Of a DNA stretch of 64,000 nucleotides, positions 46,887 through 56,886 are shown piece by piece. Below the pieces are notes generated by a model. That model was given only the letters and a program-made list of their open reading frames with translations. It made no database searches and was not told the origin of the DNA. The stretch is from Salinisphaera sp. (GTDB taxonomy: Bacteria > Pseudomonadota > Gammaproteobacteria > Nevskiales > Salinisphaeraceae): assembly GCA_027858915.1 (NCBI GenBank), contig JAQIBT010000012.1, positions 1 through 64,000 of the forward strand, in the 5' to 3' direction. Every line of letters starts with the position of its first letter. Positions within the stretch are counted from its first letter, which is position 1. Position numbers and translations under genes: made by a program.

Positions 46887-48411
46887 GAGGAGAGGGAATA
46901 TGGACTTTGAACACGGCGCCGCCCTCGGCCCCGGATTCGACTCGAATATGACCGCTGTGCGCCTGGACACATTCGCGTACCACGGATAGCCCGATACCGC
47001 TGCCCTTGACGCCGATAGCGTCAACGGCGCGGCGGCTGCCCCTGAAGAAGACATCGAAAATAGCATCCCTCTCATCGGCGGCAACGCCGGGGCCCTGGTC
47101 AGCCACGCTCAAGTCGACGCCGTCGTGCCGGCTCGTGACGGTAATCCTCACGCGCGAGGACGTGGGTGCGAATTTCACCGCATTGGCAAGCAAATTGTCG
47201 ACGATCAGATGCATTCGGTCTCGGTCCGCTGTCACTGCAAGTATCAATCCGGGTCGTTCGACTCGAAGATTCTTCCCCTCGATCGTGAGTTTCTGACGAG
47301 CCACGATCGCCTCGATGAGCGCGCTAATATCAAAGCGTTTGTACTCCAGTTTACCGCGCCGTTGCTGCCAGGCGGAAAAATCCAGCAGGCTTTCAATCAA
47401 GCCTGCGAGCTCTAGGCTGTTGCGCTGGAGTATGTCGGCGACTTCTGCCTGAGCCGGGTCGAGTTGGCCTACGGTTCCGTCGCGCAGCAATTCAGCGCCT
47501 TCGCGGATGCTGGCCAGAGGCGTTTTCAACTCGTGCGACATGTCCCGGATAAATTGCTGTTTCTCTTTATCCAGCGTGGCGAGGCGGCGTCGCATCCAGT
47601 CCAGGCGCGCGCCTAAGCGATCGAGTTCGGCTGCCGGTGCGACGATTCTGATCTGCTGCGAGAAATCCGCATCGCCCAGCCGGGTGACCGCTTGCAGAAT
47701 CTGGCGCAGCGGCCGACCGATAACCCAGGACAGGAAAACGCCAAGAATCAACACAGCCGGCACCAGCGCGAACAGGCTCAACAAAACGAAAATACGCGCG
47801 CTGGCGGCTGTGCCCTGCAGGTGGCCGAGTTCCTTGTCGACGAAGCGGCTGCCCTGAGCGGCGATCCGATCGGTCTGCTTACCGACCGTGCCCAGCGCCG
47901 CAATCACTTTATCAGTAGCCTGTTTGTCTTCGCCGAGTTGTCGCGATAAGCCCGTAACCTGGCGTGACAGACGATTGAGATTCCAGTCGGGAACGGTATC
48001 CAGCTTCAGCATGGCCAGCGTATCGAGTTCGTCGTCGAAGGCCTTGGCCTGACTCTGGAACCGGGCCAGCAGTTCGCCTGTGCGCAGCACGCGGTACTGG
48101 CGTGCGCTGCGCTCCATGGACAGCAGCAGGCTGTTCAGGCGCTTGCTCGAACGGGTTACCTCCACGCCCTGCTTGACCAGCCGTTCGCTCTGGTTGTTAA
48201 GCGTATCCACATAGACCACGCTGGCAAGCACCGCCACGATCAACGGTGCCGCGACCAGGCCAAAGCTCACCACCAGCAGGCCGGTGATCGAGCGTGGCCG
48301 CAACCAGCGACGTGTCGCAGATGACGAGCTCGCGGGTTCGCTGTGTTCGACAACGTGTTCTGGCATGCGCGCAGCATACCGCCTCGCGCGCGCCGCAGCA
48401 TGTCGCCTCAT
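46876..48411 (-). CDS. glrK: Sensor histidine kinase, GlrK/QseE-like
   Basis: HAMP, FIRDMSHELKTPLASIREGAELL, GSGIGLSVVREC. Confidence 0.9.
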   Translation of the reverse strand: MRRHAAARARRYAARMPEHVVEHSEPASSSSATRRWLRPRSITGLLVVSFGLVAAPLIVAVLASVVYVDTLNNQSERLVKQGVEVTRSSKRLNSLLLSMERSARQYRVLRTGELLARFQSQAKAFDDELDTLAMLKLDTVPDWNLNRLSRQVTGLSRQLGEDKQATDKVIAALGTVGKQTDRIAAQGSRFVDKELGHLQGTAASARIFVLLSLFALVPAVLILGVFLSWVIGRPLRQILQAVTRLGDADFSQQIRIVAPAAELDRLGARLDWMRRRLATLDKEKQQFIRDMSHELKTPLASIREGAELLRDGTVGQLDPAQAEVADILQRNSLELAGLIESLLDFSAWQQRRGKLEYKRFDISALIEAIVARQKLTIEGKNLRVERPGLILAVTADRDRMHLIVDNLLANAVKFAPTSSRVRITVTSRHDGVDLSVADQGPGVAADERDAIFDVFFRGSRRAVDAIGVKGSGIGLSVVRECVQAHSGHIRVESGAEGGAVFKVHIPSPHAL

Positions 48412-48516
48412 GTTTGCGCCGAGTGTGCCTTTGCCACCCGAGGCATCACTGGTTTGATTTATCGGTGGCAGGCTTCTAACGTCTGGCGCTTATTCGACCA
48501 CGCCGGAACCGGTTTC

Positions 48517-49896
48517 ATGAATCACACCACTGCTGATCCCCTGCCGCAATCGCCGGCCGATGCCAGCCGCAATCTGCCCCGCGACGAGGATCTCCGCGGC
48601 CCGCTTGAGGACATGCTGGCCCAGGCCAAAGCCGGCGGCGCGGATCAGGCAGAAGCGGCGCTTTCGGCGTCGCGCGCACTGTCGGTCGGGGTGCGTGCGC
48701 GAGAGCGCGAGTCGATTGAATACGAAGGCGATCGATCGGCGTCGATTACCGTCTATTGCGGCCAGCGCAGCGGGAGTGCTTCGACCACTGATCTCAGCCG
48801 GGCCGGATTGGCGGCAGCGCTCGAGCAGGCGCTGACGATTGCGCGTTTTACCGAGCCCGATGCCTATGCCGGCCTGGCTGATGTCGATCGTATGGCGCGC
48901 GACTGGCCGGAGTTGTCGCTCTGGCATCCCTGGGCGCTGACGCCGCGTGACGCTGAGGCGCTTGCCCTGGAGGTCGAGGCAGCCGCGCTGGATCATGATG
49001 CGCGTATCGCGCAGACCGAGGGCGCGACCGTCAGCACCCAGGACAGCATTGAGGTTTATGGCAACAGCCACGGTTTCATTGGTATCGAGCGCTCCAGTCG
49101 ACACGCGATATCCTGTACCGTAATCGCTCGCAATGATGCTGCCATGCAGCGTGAATCAGCCTTCTCGCAGGCGCGCCGCAGCGCTTGCCTGGATCTGGCG
49201 CGCGATATTGGCCAGCGGGCAGCTACACGTGCGCTTGATCGTCTGGGGGCGCGACGGGTGCCGACGACCATCGCGCCTGTCCTGTTTTCGCCGCGTATGG
49301 CGCGCAGCCTCTGGGGCCACCTGTTTGCAGCCATCAGCGGTGGGAGCCTTTATCGCAATGCCAGCTTTCTCAAGGACCGGATCGACACGACGATTGCGGC
49401 AACCGGCGTCACGCTTCGACAGTTTCCGCATCGCGCGCAAGCCCTCGGCAGCGCGGGGTTTGACGGCGACGGGGTAGCCACGACGGACCGTACGCTTGTC
49501 GAGGACGGTGTGCTGCGCGGCTATCTGTTAAGCGCCTACAGCGCCCGTCGACTCGGCTTGGCGACTACCGGCAATGCAGGCGGCGTGTTCAACGTGGACG
49601 TAGAACCAGGTCGACACGATTTTGACGAATTGGTCGCCAGCATGCCGCGCGGCCTGGTGGTCACCGAGCTGATGGGCCAGGGCGTGAACCTGGTCAACGG
49701 TGATTACTCGCGGGGCGCAGCTGGCTGGTGGGTCGAGAACGGTGAGCTTGCCTATCCGGTAGAGAACGCCACGATCGCTGGTAATCTGGGCGATATGTAC
49801 GCCGGCATCGCGGGACTGGGCAATGATGTCGAGCTGCAGTCGGCGCTGCGTACGCCTTCTGTGCTGATCGATCGAATGACCGTCGCTGGCGATTGA
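48517..49896 (+). CDS. pmbA: Metalloprotease PmbA/TldE
   Basis: [38 protein letters not shown]-like C-terminus; ATG at 48517 preferred. Confidence 0.94.
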   Translation: [459 protein letters not shown]

Positions 49897-50122
49897 CTCG
49901 CCAGGTGGCCCGTGCCGCCGCACGGCCAAGAGTAGCGCCGCCGCATGGAACGTCAGCAACGCTTGGCCGGCGAATGACATATGATCGCGCCCCCGAAAGG
50001 GCTGCCCTTGAGCATGCATTAGTTAGCCGTTAGCTCGCCGACTGCGTATGTGATCGACGGTTTGCAATAGGCGGACTGGAGTCGGCGGACAGCCAATGTG
50101 GCTGCCCGATGACTCGGGCGCG

Positions 50123-51487
50123 TCAGTGCAACAGAAACAGCGTTCCAAGCCCCAGGAAGCTGGCAAAACCGATCACGTCGGTAAACGTCGTCAGCACGAC
50201 CGAGCCCGCAAGCGCCGGGTCGATGCCCATTTTCTTCATCGCGAGCGGGATCGCGACGCCGGTAATCGCTGCATTGAGCTGGTTGATGACCAGGGCGGCG
50301 GCCATGATCAGGCCCAGCGCCAGGCTGTGGAACCAGAGCACGGCGACGCCGCCGACCACCACGCCCCATAGCAGGCCGTTGAGCAGGGCCACGGCCAGTT
50401 CCTTGAACAGCAGGGTACGGGCGTTGGAAAAGCCGATCTGGCCAAGTGACAGCCCGCGGATCATCAGAGTCAGTGTCTGTGAGCCGCCAATCCCGCCCAT
50501 GCTGGCGACGATCGGCATCAGCACGGCGAGTGCCACGACCTGCGACAGCGTATTGGAAAACAGGCTGACTACTTCCGACGCCAGAAAAGCCGTTGCCAAG
50601 TTGGTACCGAGCCAGACTGCACGTCGCCGGGCGCTGCGCGCGATCGGCGCGAATACGTCTTCCTCTTCGTCCAGGCCGGCCATGGTCATGATGCTGTGTT
50701 CGGCTTCGTCGCGGATCACATCGACCACGTCGTCGATTGTGATACGGCCGAGCAGGCGTTGCTCGGAGTCGACCACCGGCGCCGAGATCAGGTCGAGATC
50801 CTGAAAGCGCTTGGCCACCTGTGCCGCCGGCATATCGACGGGCAGGGCGTCGATGTCGGTGCGCATGATCTCCGAGACATCGCGTTCGGGATCGAGCGTG
50901 GCCAGCTTGGCCAGACTGAGAATGCCGACATAGCGCCCATAGCGGGAGACCACGAACAAAGCATCGGTATCGTCTGGTAGCGAACCGCGCTGGCGCAGAT
51001 AGCGTGAGACCACATCCAGCGACACGTCCGGACGTACCGTCACCGTGTCGTTGTTCATCAGACCGCCCGCCGAGTCGGGTGCGTAGGACAATACCGCTTT
51101 CAGGCGTTCGCGGTTGTCCACGTCCATCGAGTGCAGGACTTCCCGGGTGACCTGTTCCGGCAGATCCTCGATCAGATCGGCCAGGTCATCGATCGGCATG
51201 CCTTCGGTAGCCGCCAGCAGGCTATCGCCGTCGAGGGCGTTGATCAGCTCGACGCGGACCTCGTCGTTGACGTGCAGCAGCGTTTCGCCGCGATCCTCGT
51301 CGGGTATCAGGCCCCAGACCAGCTCGCGTTTGGCACGCGGTATCGATTCCAGCAGCAGGCCGATCTCAGCCGGGTTGAGCGCGTGCAGCATCGGCTTGAG
51401 CCGGCGCATGCGCCCAGATTCAAGGGCCTCATCGAGCGATGCCAGGCGCTCGTCTGTCGTATTGTTCTTGACGGCCGACTCGCTCAT
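50123..51487 (-). CDS. mgtE: Magnesium transporter MgtE
   Basis: MgtE N domain, CBS domains, membrane part GGIGGSQTLTLMIRGLSLGQI. Confidence 0.95.
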   Translation of the reverse strand: MSESAVKNNTTDERLASLDEALESGRMRRLKPMLHALNPAEIGLLLESIPRAKRELVWGLIPDEDRGETLLHVNDEVRVELINALDGDSLLAATEGMPIDDLADLIEDLPEQVTREVLHSMDVDNRERLKAVLSYAPDSAGGLMNNDTVTVRPDVSLDVVSRYLRQRGSLPDDTDALFVVSRYGRYVGILSLAKLATLDPERDVSEIMRTDIDALPVDMPAAQVAKRFQDLDLISAPVVDSEQRLLGRITIDDVVDVIRDEAEHSIMTMAGLDEEEDVFAPIARSARRRAVWLGTNLATAFLASEVVSLFSNTLSQVVALAVLMPIVASMGGIGGSQTLTLMIRGLSLGQIGFSNARTLLFKELAVALLNGLLWGVVVGGVAVLWFHSLALGLIMAAALVINQLNAAITGVAIPLAMKKMGIDPALAGSVVLTTFTDVIGFASFLGLGTLFLLH

Positions 51488-51530
51488 GCACCCATCCCAG
51501 AAACAGCGGAGATTGTGCTCAAAATAGCAG

Positions 51531-51555
51531 AAAAACGCCGATTTCTTCGGCGTTT
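51531..51555 (-). terminator. Intrinsic terminator downstream of ptsI
   Basis: AAACGCCGA-AGAAA-TCGGCGTTTTT on minus strand. Confidence 0.75.
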
Positions 51556-51564
51556 ACGGCTCAG

Positions 51565-51591
51565 GGCCGCATGAAACAGCAACCGGCCCTA
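51565..51591. repeat. Remnant terminus of the dispersed inverted-repeat element
   Basis: gggccgcatgaaacagcaaccggccct matches the right end of copy B. Confidence 0.65.
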
Positions 51592-53325
51592 ATGCCGCAG
51601 CTCGCGCGTGAGTGCCTCGAGGCCCTCGCGGTAGGCATTGGCATCGGTCAGCGCCAGTAACGCGGCGGTACGCTGGCTCAGGTGAGCGATGTTCGCGCTC
51701 ATGACTGCGCGCTTGACCTCTAGCAAGCTGGCGGGATGCATGGAGAATTCGGTCAGGCCGAGCCCCAGCAACAACGGGGTATACCGGTTGTCGGATGCCA
51801 TTTCGCCGCACATCGAAACGCTGATACCAGCGGCCCGCCCGGCGTCGATGGTCATCCGTATCAGCTGCAGAACGGCCGGGTGCAAGGGATCGTAGAGATA
51901 GTTGATCTCGTCATCGATACGGTCGATAGCCAGCGTGTACTGAATGAGGTCGTTGGTGCCCAGCGAGAAGAAATCACAGTATTTTGCGAGCGTAGGAGCC
52001 GCCAGGGCCGCGGCGGGCACCTCGATCATCGCGCCGATGGCGATAGCGGGGTCGTAGGCCAGGCCCTCCTTGTCGAGCTCGATTTTCGCCTCGGCGATGA
52101 GATGACGCGCCTGGCGCATTTCCTGGATAGTCGAGATCATTGGCAGCATGATGCGCAGCTTGCCTTCGCCCGAAGCCCGCAGCAGCGCGCGCAGCTGGAT
52201 ACGGAACATGGCCGGTTCCTTCAGGCACAGTCGGATTGCGCGCAGGCCCAGCGCCGGGTTGGTCGCCATCTTGGCCGGCCGGCCTACCGTCTTGTCGGCG
52301 CCGAGATCGAGCGTGCGGATCGTAACCGGGCCGTCGACGGACGCCAGCACCTGACGATAAGCGGCGAGCTGCTCTTCCTCGCTTGGCGAGTCCTCACGGT
52401 TCATGTAAAGAAATTCGGTACGGTACAGGCCGATGCCCTCGACGCCTACGTCCTGAGCGTCGACCGCATCCTCGGGCAGTTCAACGTTGGCCAGCATGGT
52501 GATGCGCTGGCCGTCGCCCGAGACGGCAGGCTCGTCGCGCAGCACGCTGAGCATGCGCTGATAACGTTCGTCGCGTTTCTGGCGGTGTTGGTAGAACTCG
52601 AGAGCGCCGTCGTCAGGACCGGCCAGAACATGGCCTGCCTCGCCGTCGACAATCACGGTCTCGCCGTCGACCAGCAGGCGGCGCGCCTCGTGCATGCCGA
52701 CGACTGCCGGAATACGCAGGCTGCGGGCCAGAATCGCGCTGTGCGACAGGGGGCCGCCGTGTTCGGTGACAAATGCAGCGACACCCTGTTGATGCAGCAG
52801 AATGATGTCGGCTGGTGTGAGCTCGTCGGCTACAATGACCGGCGGCGGACCATCCGGCGTGTCGCCCGTATCCAGCGCCCGTTCCTGCTTGAGCAACACG
52901 CGTTGAATGCGCGCCGTAACGTGGATCACGTCGTCACGGCGCGTCCGCAGATAGTTGTCGTCCATCTGGTCGAATACATCGACCAGGGATTCGGACTGCT
53001 GCTTGAGCGCCCATTCTGCGTTGCACTGTGATACACGAATACGACTGGCGACGGCCTCGGTGAGTGTGACGTCTTCCATCATCAATAGATGAGTCTGGAT
53101 GAAGGCCGCGATCTCGGACGGCGCGTTTCTCGGAATCTGGGCGCCGATGGTCTGCAGCTGGCGACGTGCATCGTCGATGGCCGTATCGAAACGCTCGATT
53201 TCCTGCTCGACCTGGCCGGCGTCTATGGCATATTCGGGAATATCCAGATCGGCCCCGTATATGCGATGAACCGCACCAATGGCCACACCGCGCGAGACCC
53301 CGATCGCTGAAAGCCACAGACTCAT
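51589..53325 (-). CDS. ptsI: Phosphoenolpyruvate-protein phosphotransferase (Enzyme I)
   Basis: TEHGGPLSHSAILARSLRIPAVVG, GIGLYRTEFLYMNR, FSLGTNDLIQYTLAIDR. Confidence 0.96.
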   Translation of the reverse strand: MSLWLSAIGVSRGVAIGAVHRIYGADLDIPEYAIDAGQVEQEIERFDTAIDDARRQLQTIGAQIPRNAPSEIAAFIQTHLLMMEDVTLTEAVASRIRVSQCNAEWALKQQSESLVDVFDQMDDNYLRTRRDDVIHVTARIQRVLLKQERALDTGDTPDGPPPVIVADELTPADIILLHQQGVAAFVTEHGGPLSHSAILARSLRIPAVVGMHEARRLLVDGETVIVDGEAGHVLAGPDDGALEFYQHRQKRDERYQRMLSVLRDEPAVSGDGQRITMLANVELPEDAVDAQDVGVEGIGLYRTEFLYMNREDSPSEEEQLAAYRQVLASVDGPVTIRTLDLGADKTVGRPAKMATNPALGLRAIRLCLKEPAMFRIQLRALLRASGEGKLRIMLPMISTIQEMRQARHLIAEAKIELDKEGLAYDPAIAIGAMIEVPAAALAAPTLAKYCDFFSLGTNDLIQYTLAIDRIDDEINYLYDPLHPAVLQLIRMTIDAGRAAGISVSMCGEMASDNRYTPLLLGLGLTEFSMHPASLLEVKRAVMSANIAHLSQRTAALLALTDANAYREGLEALTRELRH

Positions 53326-53365
53326 CAGAACGCCTCTCTAGGAACCTGTCTGACTCAAGATCAAT

Positions 53366-53635
53366 TTACTGCGCCTCGCCGAAGCGATCGGCGACCAGGG
53401 CGTCAAGTGCATTCAATGCCGCATCGGCGTCATCGCCTTCGGCGGTGACCTGGATCGAACTGCCACGCGCGGCGGCCAGCATCATGACGCCCATGATCGA
53501 CTTTCCCGAGACCTCACGCCCATCCTTGACGACAGTCACGCGCGCATCGTACTGCGACGCGACGGTCACGAACTTGCTGGCAGCACGCGCGTGTACCCCG
53601 AGTTTGTTGACGATGGACAGTTCACGAGTAGGCAT
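53366..53635 (-). CDS. HPr phosphocarrier protein
   Basis: IVNKLGVHARAASKFVTVAS, GKSIMGVMMLAAARGSSI. Confidence 0.94.
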   Translation of the reverse strand: MPTRELSIVNKLGVHARAASKFVTVASQYDARVTVVKDGREVSGKSIMGVMMLAAARGSSIQVTAEGDDADAALNALDALVADRFGEAQ

Positions 53636-53651
53636 GACGAGGACGATTCTC

Positions 53652-54047
53652 TCAACGGATTGAAGGTGACCAGTCGACCACTGCTGTGCGGCCGGCTTCC
53701 AGCGCCGAGGAGGCCAGCGCCTCCCGGTTCAGATTCGGATAATTGTAGACGCGTATCAGCATCGCCAGATTGAGGCCGGCGACCACATACCCCGGTCCGG
53801 AGCGCGCGATCTCACGCGCCAGGTTGCTGGGCGTGGCACCCGCCAGATCGGTGAGGACCAACACGCCGTCGCCGTCGTCCAACCGCGCGAGCGCTTGCCG
53901 GCCGGATCGACAACGTTCCTCTGGATCATCGCCTCGGCGGACCGGCAGTGTTTCGGTAGGGCGCGACAGTCCTCCCAGCATGCCTTCGGCGACCGCCAGC
54001 AACAAGTCACCGAGTCCTTCGTGGGTTACCAGCAATAGGCCGGTCAC
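53652..54047 (-). CDS. PTS EIIA, mannose family
   Basis: GLLLVTHEGLGDLLL, LVLTDLAGATPSNLA, GLNLAML. Confidence 0.92.
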   Translation of the reverse strand: MTGLLLVTHEGLGDLLLAVAEGMLGGLSRPTETLPVRRGDDPEERCRSGRQALARLDDGDGVLVLTDLAGATPSNLAREIARSGPGYVVAGLNLAMLIRVYNYPNLNREALASSALEAGRTAVVDWSPSIR

Positions 54048-54080
54048 GGCCAGTCGCTCCGGTATGCCGGCGAATCCATG

Positions 54081-54938
54081 TCAGCGCAGCTCGTTGTGGC
54101 GCACCAGGATATGGTTTTGATCGGCACGCAGCAGCGCCGCTACCTGTTCGACCAGATAGACCGAGCGATGCTTGCCGCCGGTACAGCCGATAGCGACGGT
54201 GACATAGCTGCGATCCTCGCGGGCGAAGCTGGGCAGCCAGCGCTTGAGAAATCCGTGGATATCGTCACGCATGGCGTGTGTGGCCGGCTGCGAGGCCAGG
54301 TGCTCGGCGACTTCGGCGTCGAGCCCGGTCAAAGGCCGCAGGGCAGGCACCCAGTGCGGGTTGGGCAGACAGCGCACGTCGAATACGAAGTCCACGGCCT
54401 GTGGCAGCCCGTATTTGTATCCAAAAGACTGCACCAGAATCGACAGTTCGCCGGACTGCGCGCCTTCCACCCGGTTGCGGATGATGTCGCGCAGCTGGTG
54501 GATATTGGTCCGGCTGGTATCGATGGTGATGTCGGCGCTATCGGCGATCGGCTGGGTGAGCGTTCGGTCGGCGGCGACCGCGTCAACCAGCGTGCGGCGC
54601 TCGTCGGACAGCGGATGCTTGCGCCGGGTTTCGGAGTAGCGCCGCAGGATCGTCTCTTCGCTGGCATGTAGGTAGATCACTTCGATCTGGATGCCACCGG
54701 CACGCAGTTCGGCGATCCGCTCGGCGAACCGATGAATTTCGCCCGTGCGAGCCCTGGCGTCGATGCCCACTGCGAGTCGGTCAAAATCCAGGCCTTGCTG
54801 ATGCAGTGTTTCGGCTGACACTTCGCGCAACAGCCCCAGCGGTAGATTGTCAATGCAGTAGTAGCCCAGATCCTCGAGCATGTTCAATGCCACCGACTTG
54901 CCGGCTCCGGCCAGTCCGCTGACGACGATCAGTCGCAT
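54081..54938 (-). CDS. rapZ: RNase adapter protein RapZ (YvcJ family)
   Basis: LIVVSGLAGAGKSVALNMLEDLGYYCIDNLP, FDVRCLPNPHWVPALRPLTG, AIGCTGGKHRSVYL. Confidence 0.97.
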   Translation of the reverse strand: MRLIVVSGLAGAGKSVALNMLEDLGYYCIDNLPLGLLREVSAETLHQQGLDFDRLAVGIDARARTGEIHRFAERIAELRAGGIQIEVIYLHASEETILRRYSETRRKHPLSDERRTLVDAVAADRTLTQPIADSADITIDTSRTNIHQLRDIIRNRVEGAQSGELSILVQSFGYKYGLPQAVDFVFDVRCLPNPHWVPALRPLTGLDAEVAEHLASQPATHAMRDDIHGFLKRWLPSFAREDRSYVTVAIGCTGGKHRSVYLVEQVAALLRADQNHILVRHNELR

Positions 54939-55933
54939 GATGAGACTCCTTCGGAGGTTGCGAGTGCTTGGGCCTGACGGGCAGCGAACTGCTCGTCGCT
55001 GTAGTGCCCCTGCATGCGGAGCAGGTGATCGCGACAGGCCGCCTCGACCAGTACCGACAGATTATGACCGACCGCGACCGGCAGTGTGATCTGCGGAATA
55101 TCCGTGTCCAGAATCTCATGCATTGCACGCGAACCGGTGAGCCGATCCGGCGCATCCAGAATTCCGGACTCCGGGCGCACCAGCCGGATGATCAAGCCCA
55201 GCTGCTTGCGGCGTTTGATCGCGGCTTCGCCAAACATGGCGCGGATATTGAGTATTCCCAGACCCCGAACTTCGAGAAAATCCTGCAGCAGCGGCGGGCA
55301 GCCACCGTTGAGATCATCCGGCCCCAGGAGCACGAACTCCGGTGCGTCGTCGGCTACCAGTCGATGGCCGCGGTTGATCAGCTCCAGCGCCAGTTCGCTC
55401 TTGCCGACGCCGGGATCGCCGACCAGCATCAAGCCGATCGAGAGCACTTCGAGAAATACGCCGTGCAGGGTGATTTGTCGGGCCAGGCTCTCGCCCAGAA
55501 AATGGCGTAGTCGATAGGCGACGCGATGGCCGCTGGCGTGGGTCTCGAATACCGCGATGCCGGCGTCACGCAGCGCCGCGGCCAAGGGGATGGCCAGCGC
55601 CTGGCCATCGGCCAGCACCAACAGGCGGGTGGCTCCGGTGGTCAGGCGTGCCCGGATGTGTGCGGCCAGGTCGTCACCGAGTGAAGCCAGATAGGCAGTC
55701 TCTGGTTCGCCGACGATCTGTACCTGCGGTGGATGGATGAAATTCAGATAGCCGACGGTCGGAACCCGCCAGCCGTCGATCTCGGTTGGGCCGATACTGT
55801 TATTGCTGCCGATGTCCGGTGCTGGCCAGCGCAGTGCCAGCGAACTGCCCAGCTGTTCAAACACCGCATCGACCCGGACGCGACGAGTGGTCGAGCGATC
55901 CGCGGGTACGTTCTCGGGCGAGGCGATTGTCAC
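54929..55933 (-). CDS. hprK: HPr kinase/phosphorylase
   Basis: LMLVGDPGVGKSELALELINRGHRLVADDAPEF, EVRGLGILNIRAMFG. Confidence 0.96.
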   Translation of the reverse strand: MTIASPENVPADRSTTRRVRVDAVFEQLGSSLALRWPAPDIGSNNSIGPTEIDGWRVPTVGYLNFIHPPQVQIVGEPETAYLASLGDDLAAHIRARLTTGATRLLVLADGQALAIPLAAALRDAGIAVFETHASGHRVAYRLRHFLGESLARQITLHGVFLEVLSIGLMLVGDPGVGKSELALELINRGHRLVADDAPEFVLLGPDDLNGGCPPLLQDFLEVRGLGILNIRAMFGEAAIKRRKQLGLIIRLVRPESGILDAPDRLTGSRAMHEILDTDIPQITLPVAVGHNLSVLVEAACRDHLLRMQGHYSDEQFAARQAQALATSEGVSSCD

Positions 55934-56024
55934 GACGCCACGATCCCGACAGTGGGTAAGCGGCCGGGACGGCGGCTAGCGCTTAGCGCTGAGTCATGAG
56001 AGCCGGTGTCGCCGCCTTGCGCCA

Positions 56025-56489
56025 TCATCCGTCCGATACGTCGTGGGCCAGCAGCCTGGAATGTAGTGCGCCATCGTCGCCGGCATCGCGCAGATCCGCC
56101 AATGTCTGTGGATCGGAGAACATCTCGGCCAGTCGTCGCAACAGATTCAGATGATCATCGGTTGCCTCTTCCGGCACGAGCAGCCCGAAGATCAGGTCCA
56201 CGGGCTGCTCGTCGTTGGCTTCGAAGTCCACGGCCTGGGGAAGACGCATGAAAGCGCCGACACATTCGTCGGTGCCCTTGAGCCGGGCGTGGGGGATGGC
56301 CACGCCATCGCCCACCCCGGTGCTGCCGAGTTTTTCGCGCCCGATCAGGCCGGTGAAGATATCACCGGCCGTCAGATAGGGCGTGCCCTGGGTGAGAACC
56401 TCCGATAGTTGTTCCAGTGCGCGCTTCTTGCTCTGTACGTCATCGGCAAGACGCACACGTTCGGGTGCGACGATATCGGCTATATTCAT
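56025..56489 (-). CDS. ptsN: PTS IIA-like nitrogen regulatory protein
   Basis: LIGREKLGSTGVGDGVAIPHARL. Confidence 0.95.
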   Translation of the reverse strand: MNIADIVAPERVRLADDVQSKKRALEQLSEVLTQGTPYLTAGDIFTGLIGREKLGSTGVGDGVAIPHARLKGTDECVGAFMRLPQAVDFEANDEQPVDLIFGLLVPEEATDDHLNLLRRLAEMFSDPQTLADLRDAGDDGALHSRLLAHDVSDG

Positions 56490-56504
56490 GCAGTGTCGAC
56501 GGCT

Positions 56505-56831
56505 TCAGTCCGTGCTCATATCGATATGGCGCGCTTCGCCGTTGCGATGGTCGTGGTTCTTTTCCTTGTGTCGCAATGTCTGCCGATCGAGCTTGTCGAT
56601 CATGCAGTCGATGGCGGCGTACATGTCGTCCTTGGTCGATTCGGCGTGCAGCTTAGCGCCCCGCAGTTTCACGGTGATCTCGGCCTTGTGGCGCAGCTTT
56701 TCAACTTCCAGTACCACTTCGGCGTCGAGCACGTGATCGAAATGCCGTTCGATGCGTTCCATCTTGCTCGATACATACGCATGCAGCGCATTGGTCATGT
56801 CCACGTGGTGGCCGGAGATGTTGAGATTCAT
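56505..56831 (-). CDS. hpf: Ribosome hibernation promoting factor
   Basis: MNLNISGHHVDMTNALHAYVSSKMERIERHFDHV. Confidence 0.95.
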   Translation of the reverse strand: MNLNISGHHVDMTNALHAYVSSKMERIERHFDHVLDAEVVLEVEKLRHKAEITVKLRGAKLHAESTKDDMYAAIDCMIDKLDRQTLRHKEKNHDHRNGEARHIDMSTD

Positions 56832-56886
56832 CGCGTGCTCCTTTGCAGCTTTAGGTTGACTAGCAGGAATCGTTGAACCATTGGGA

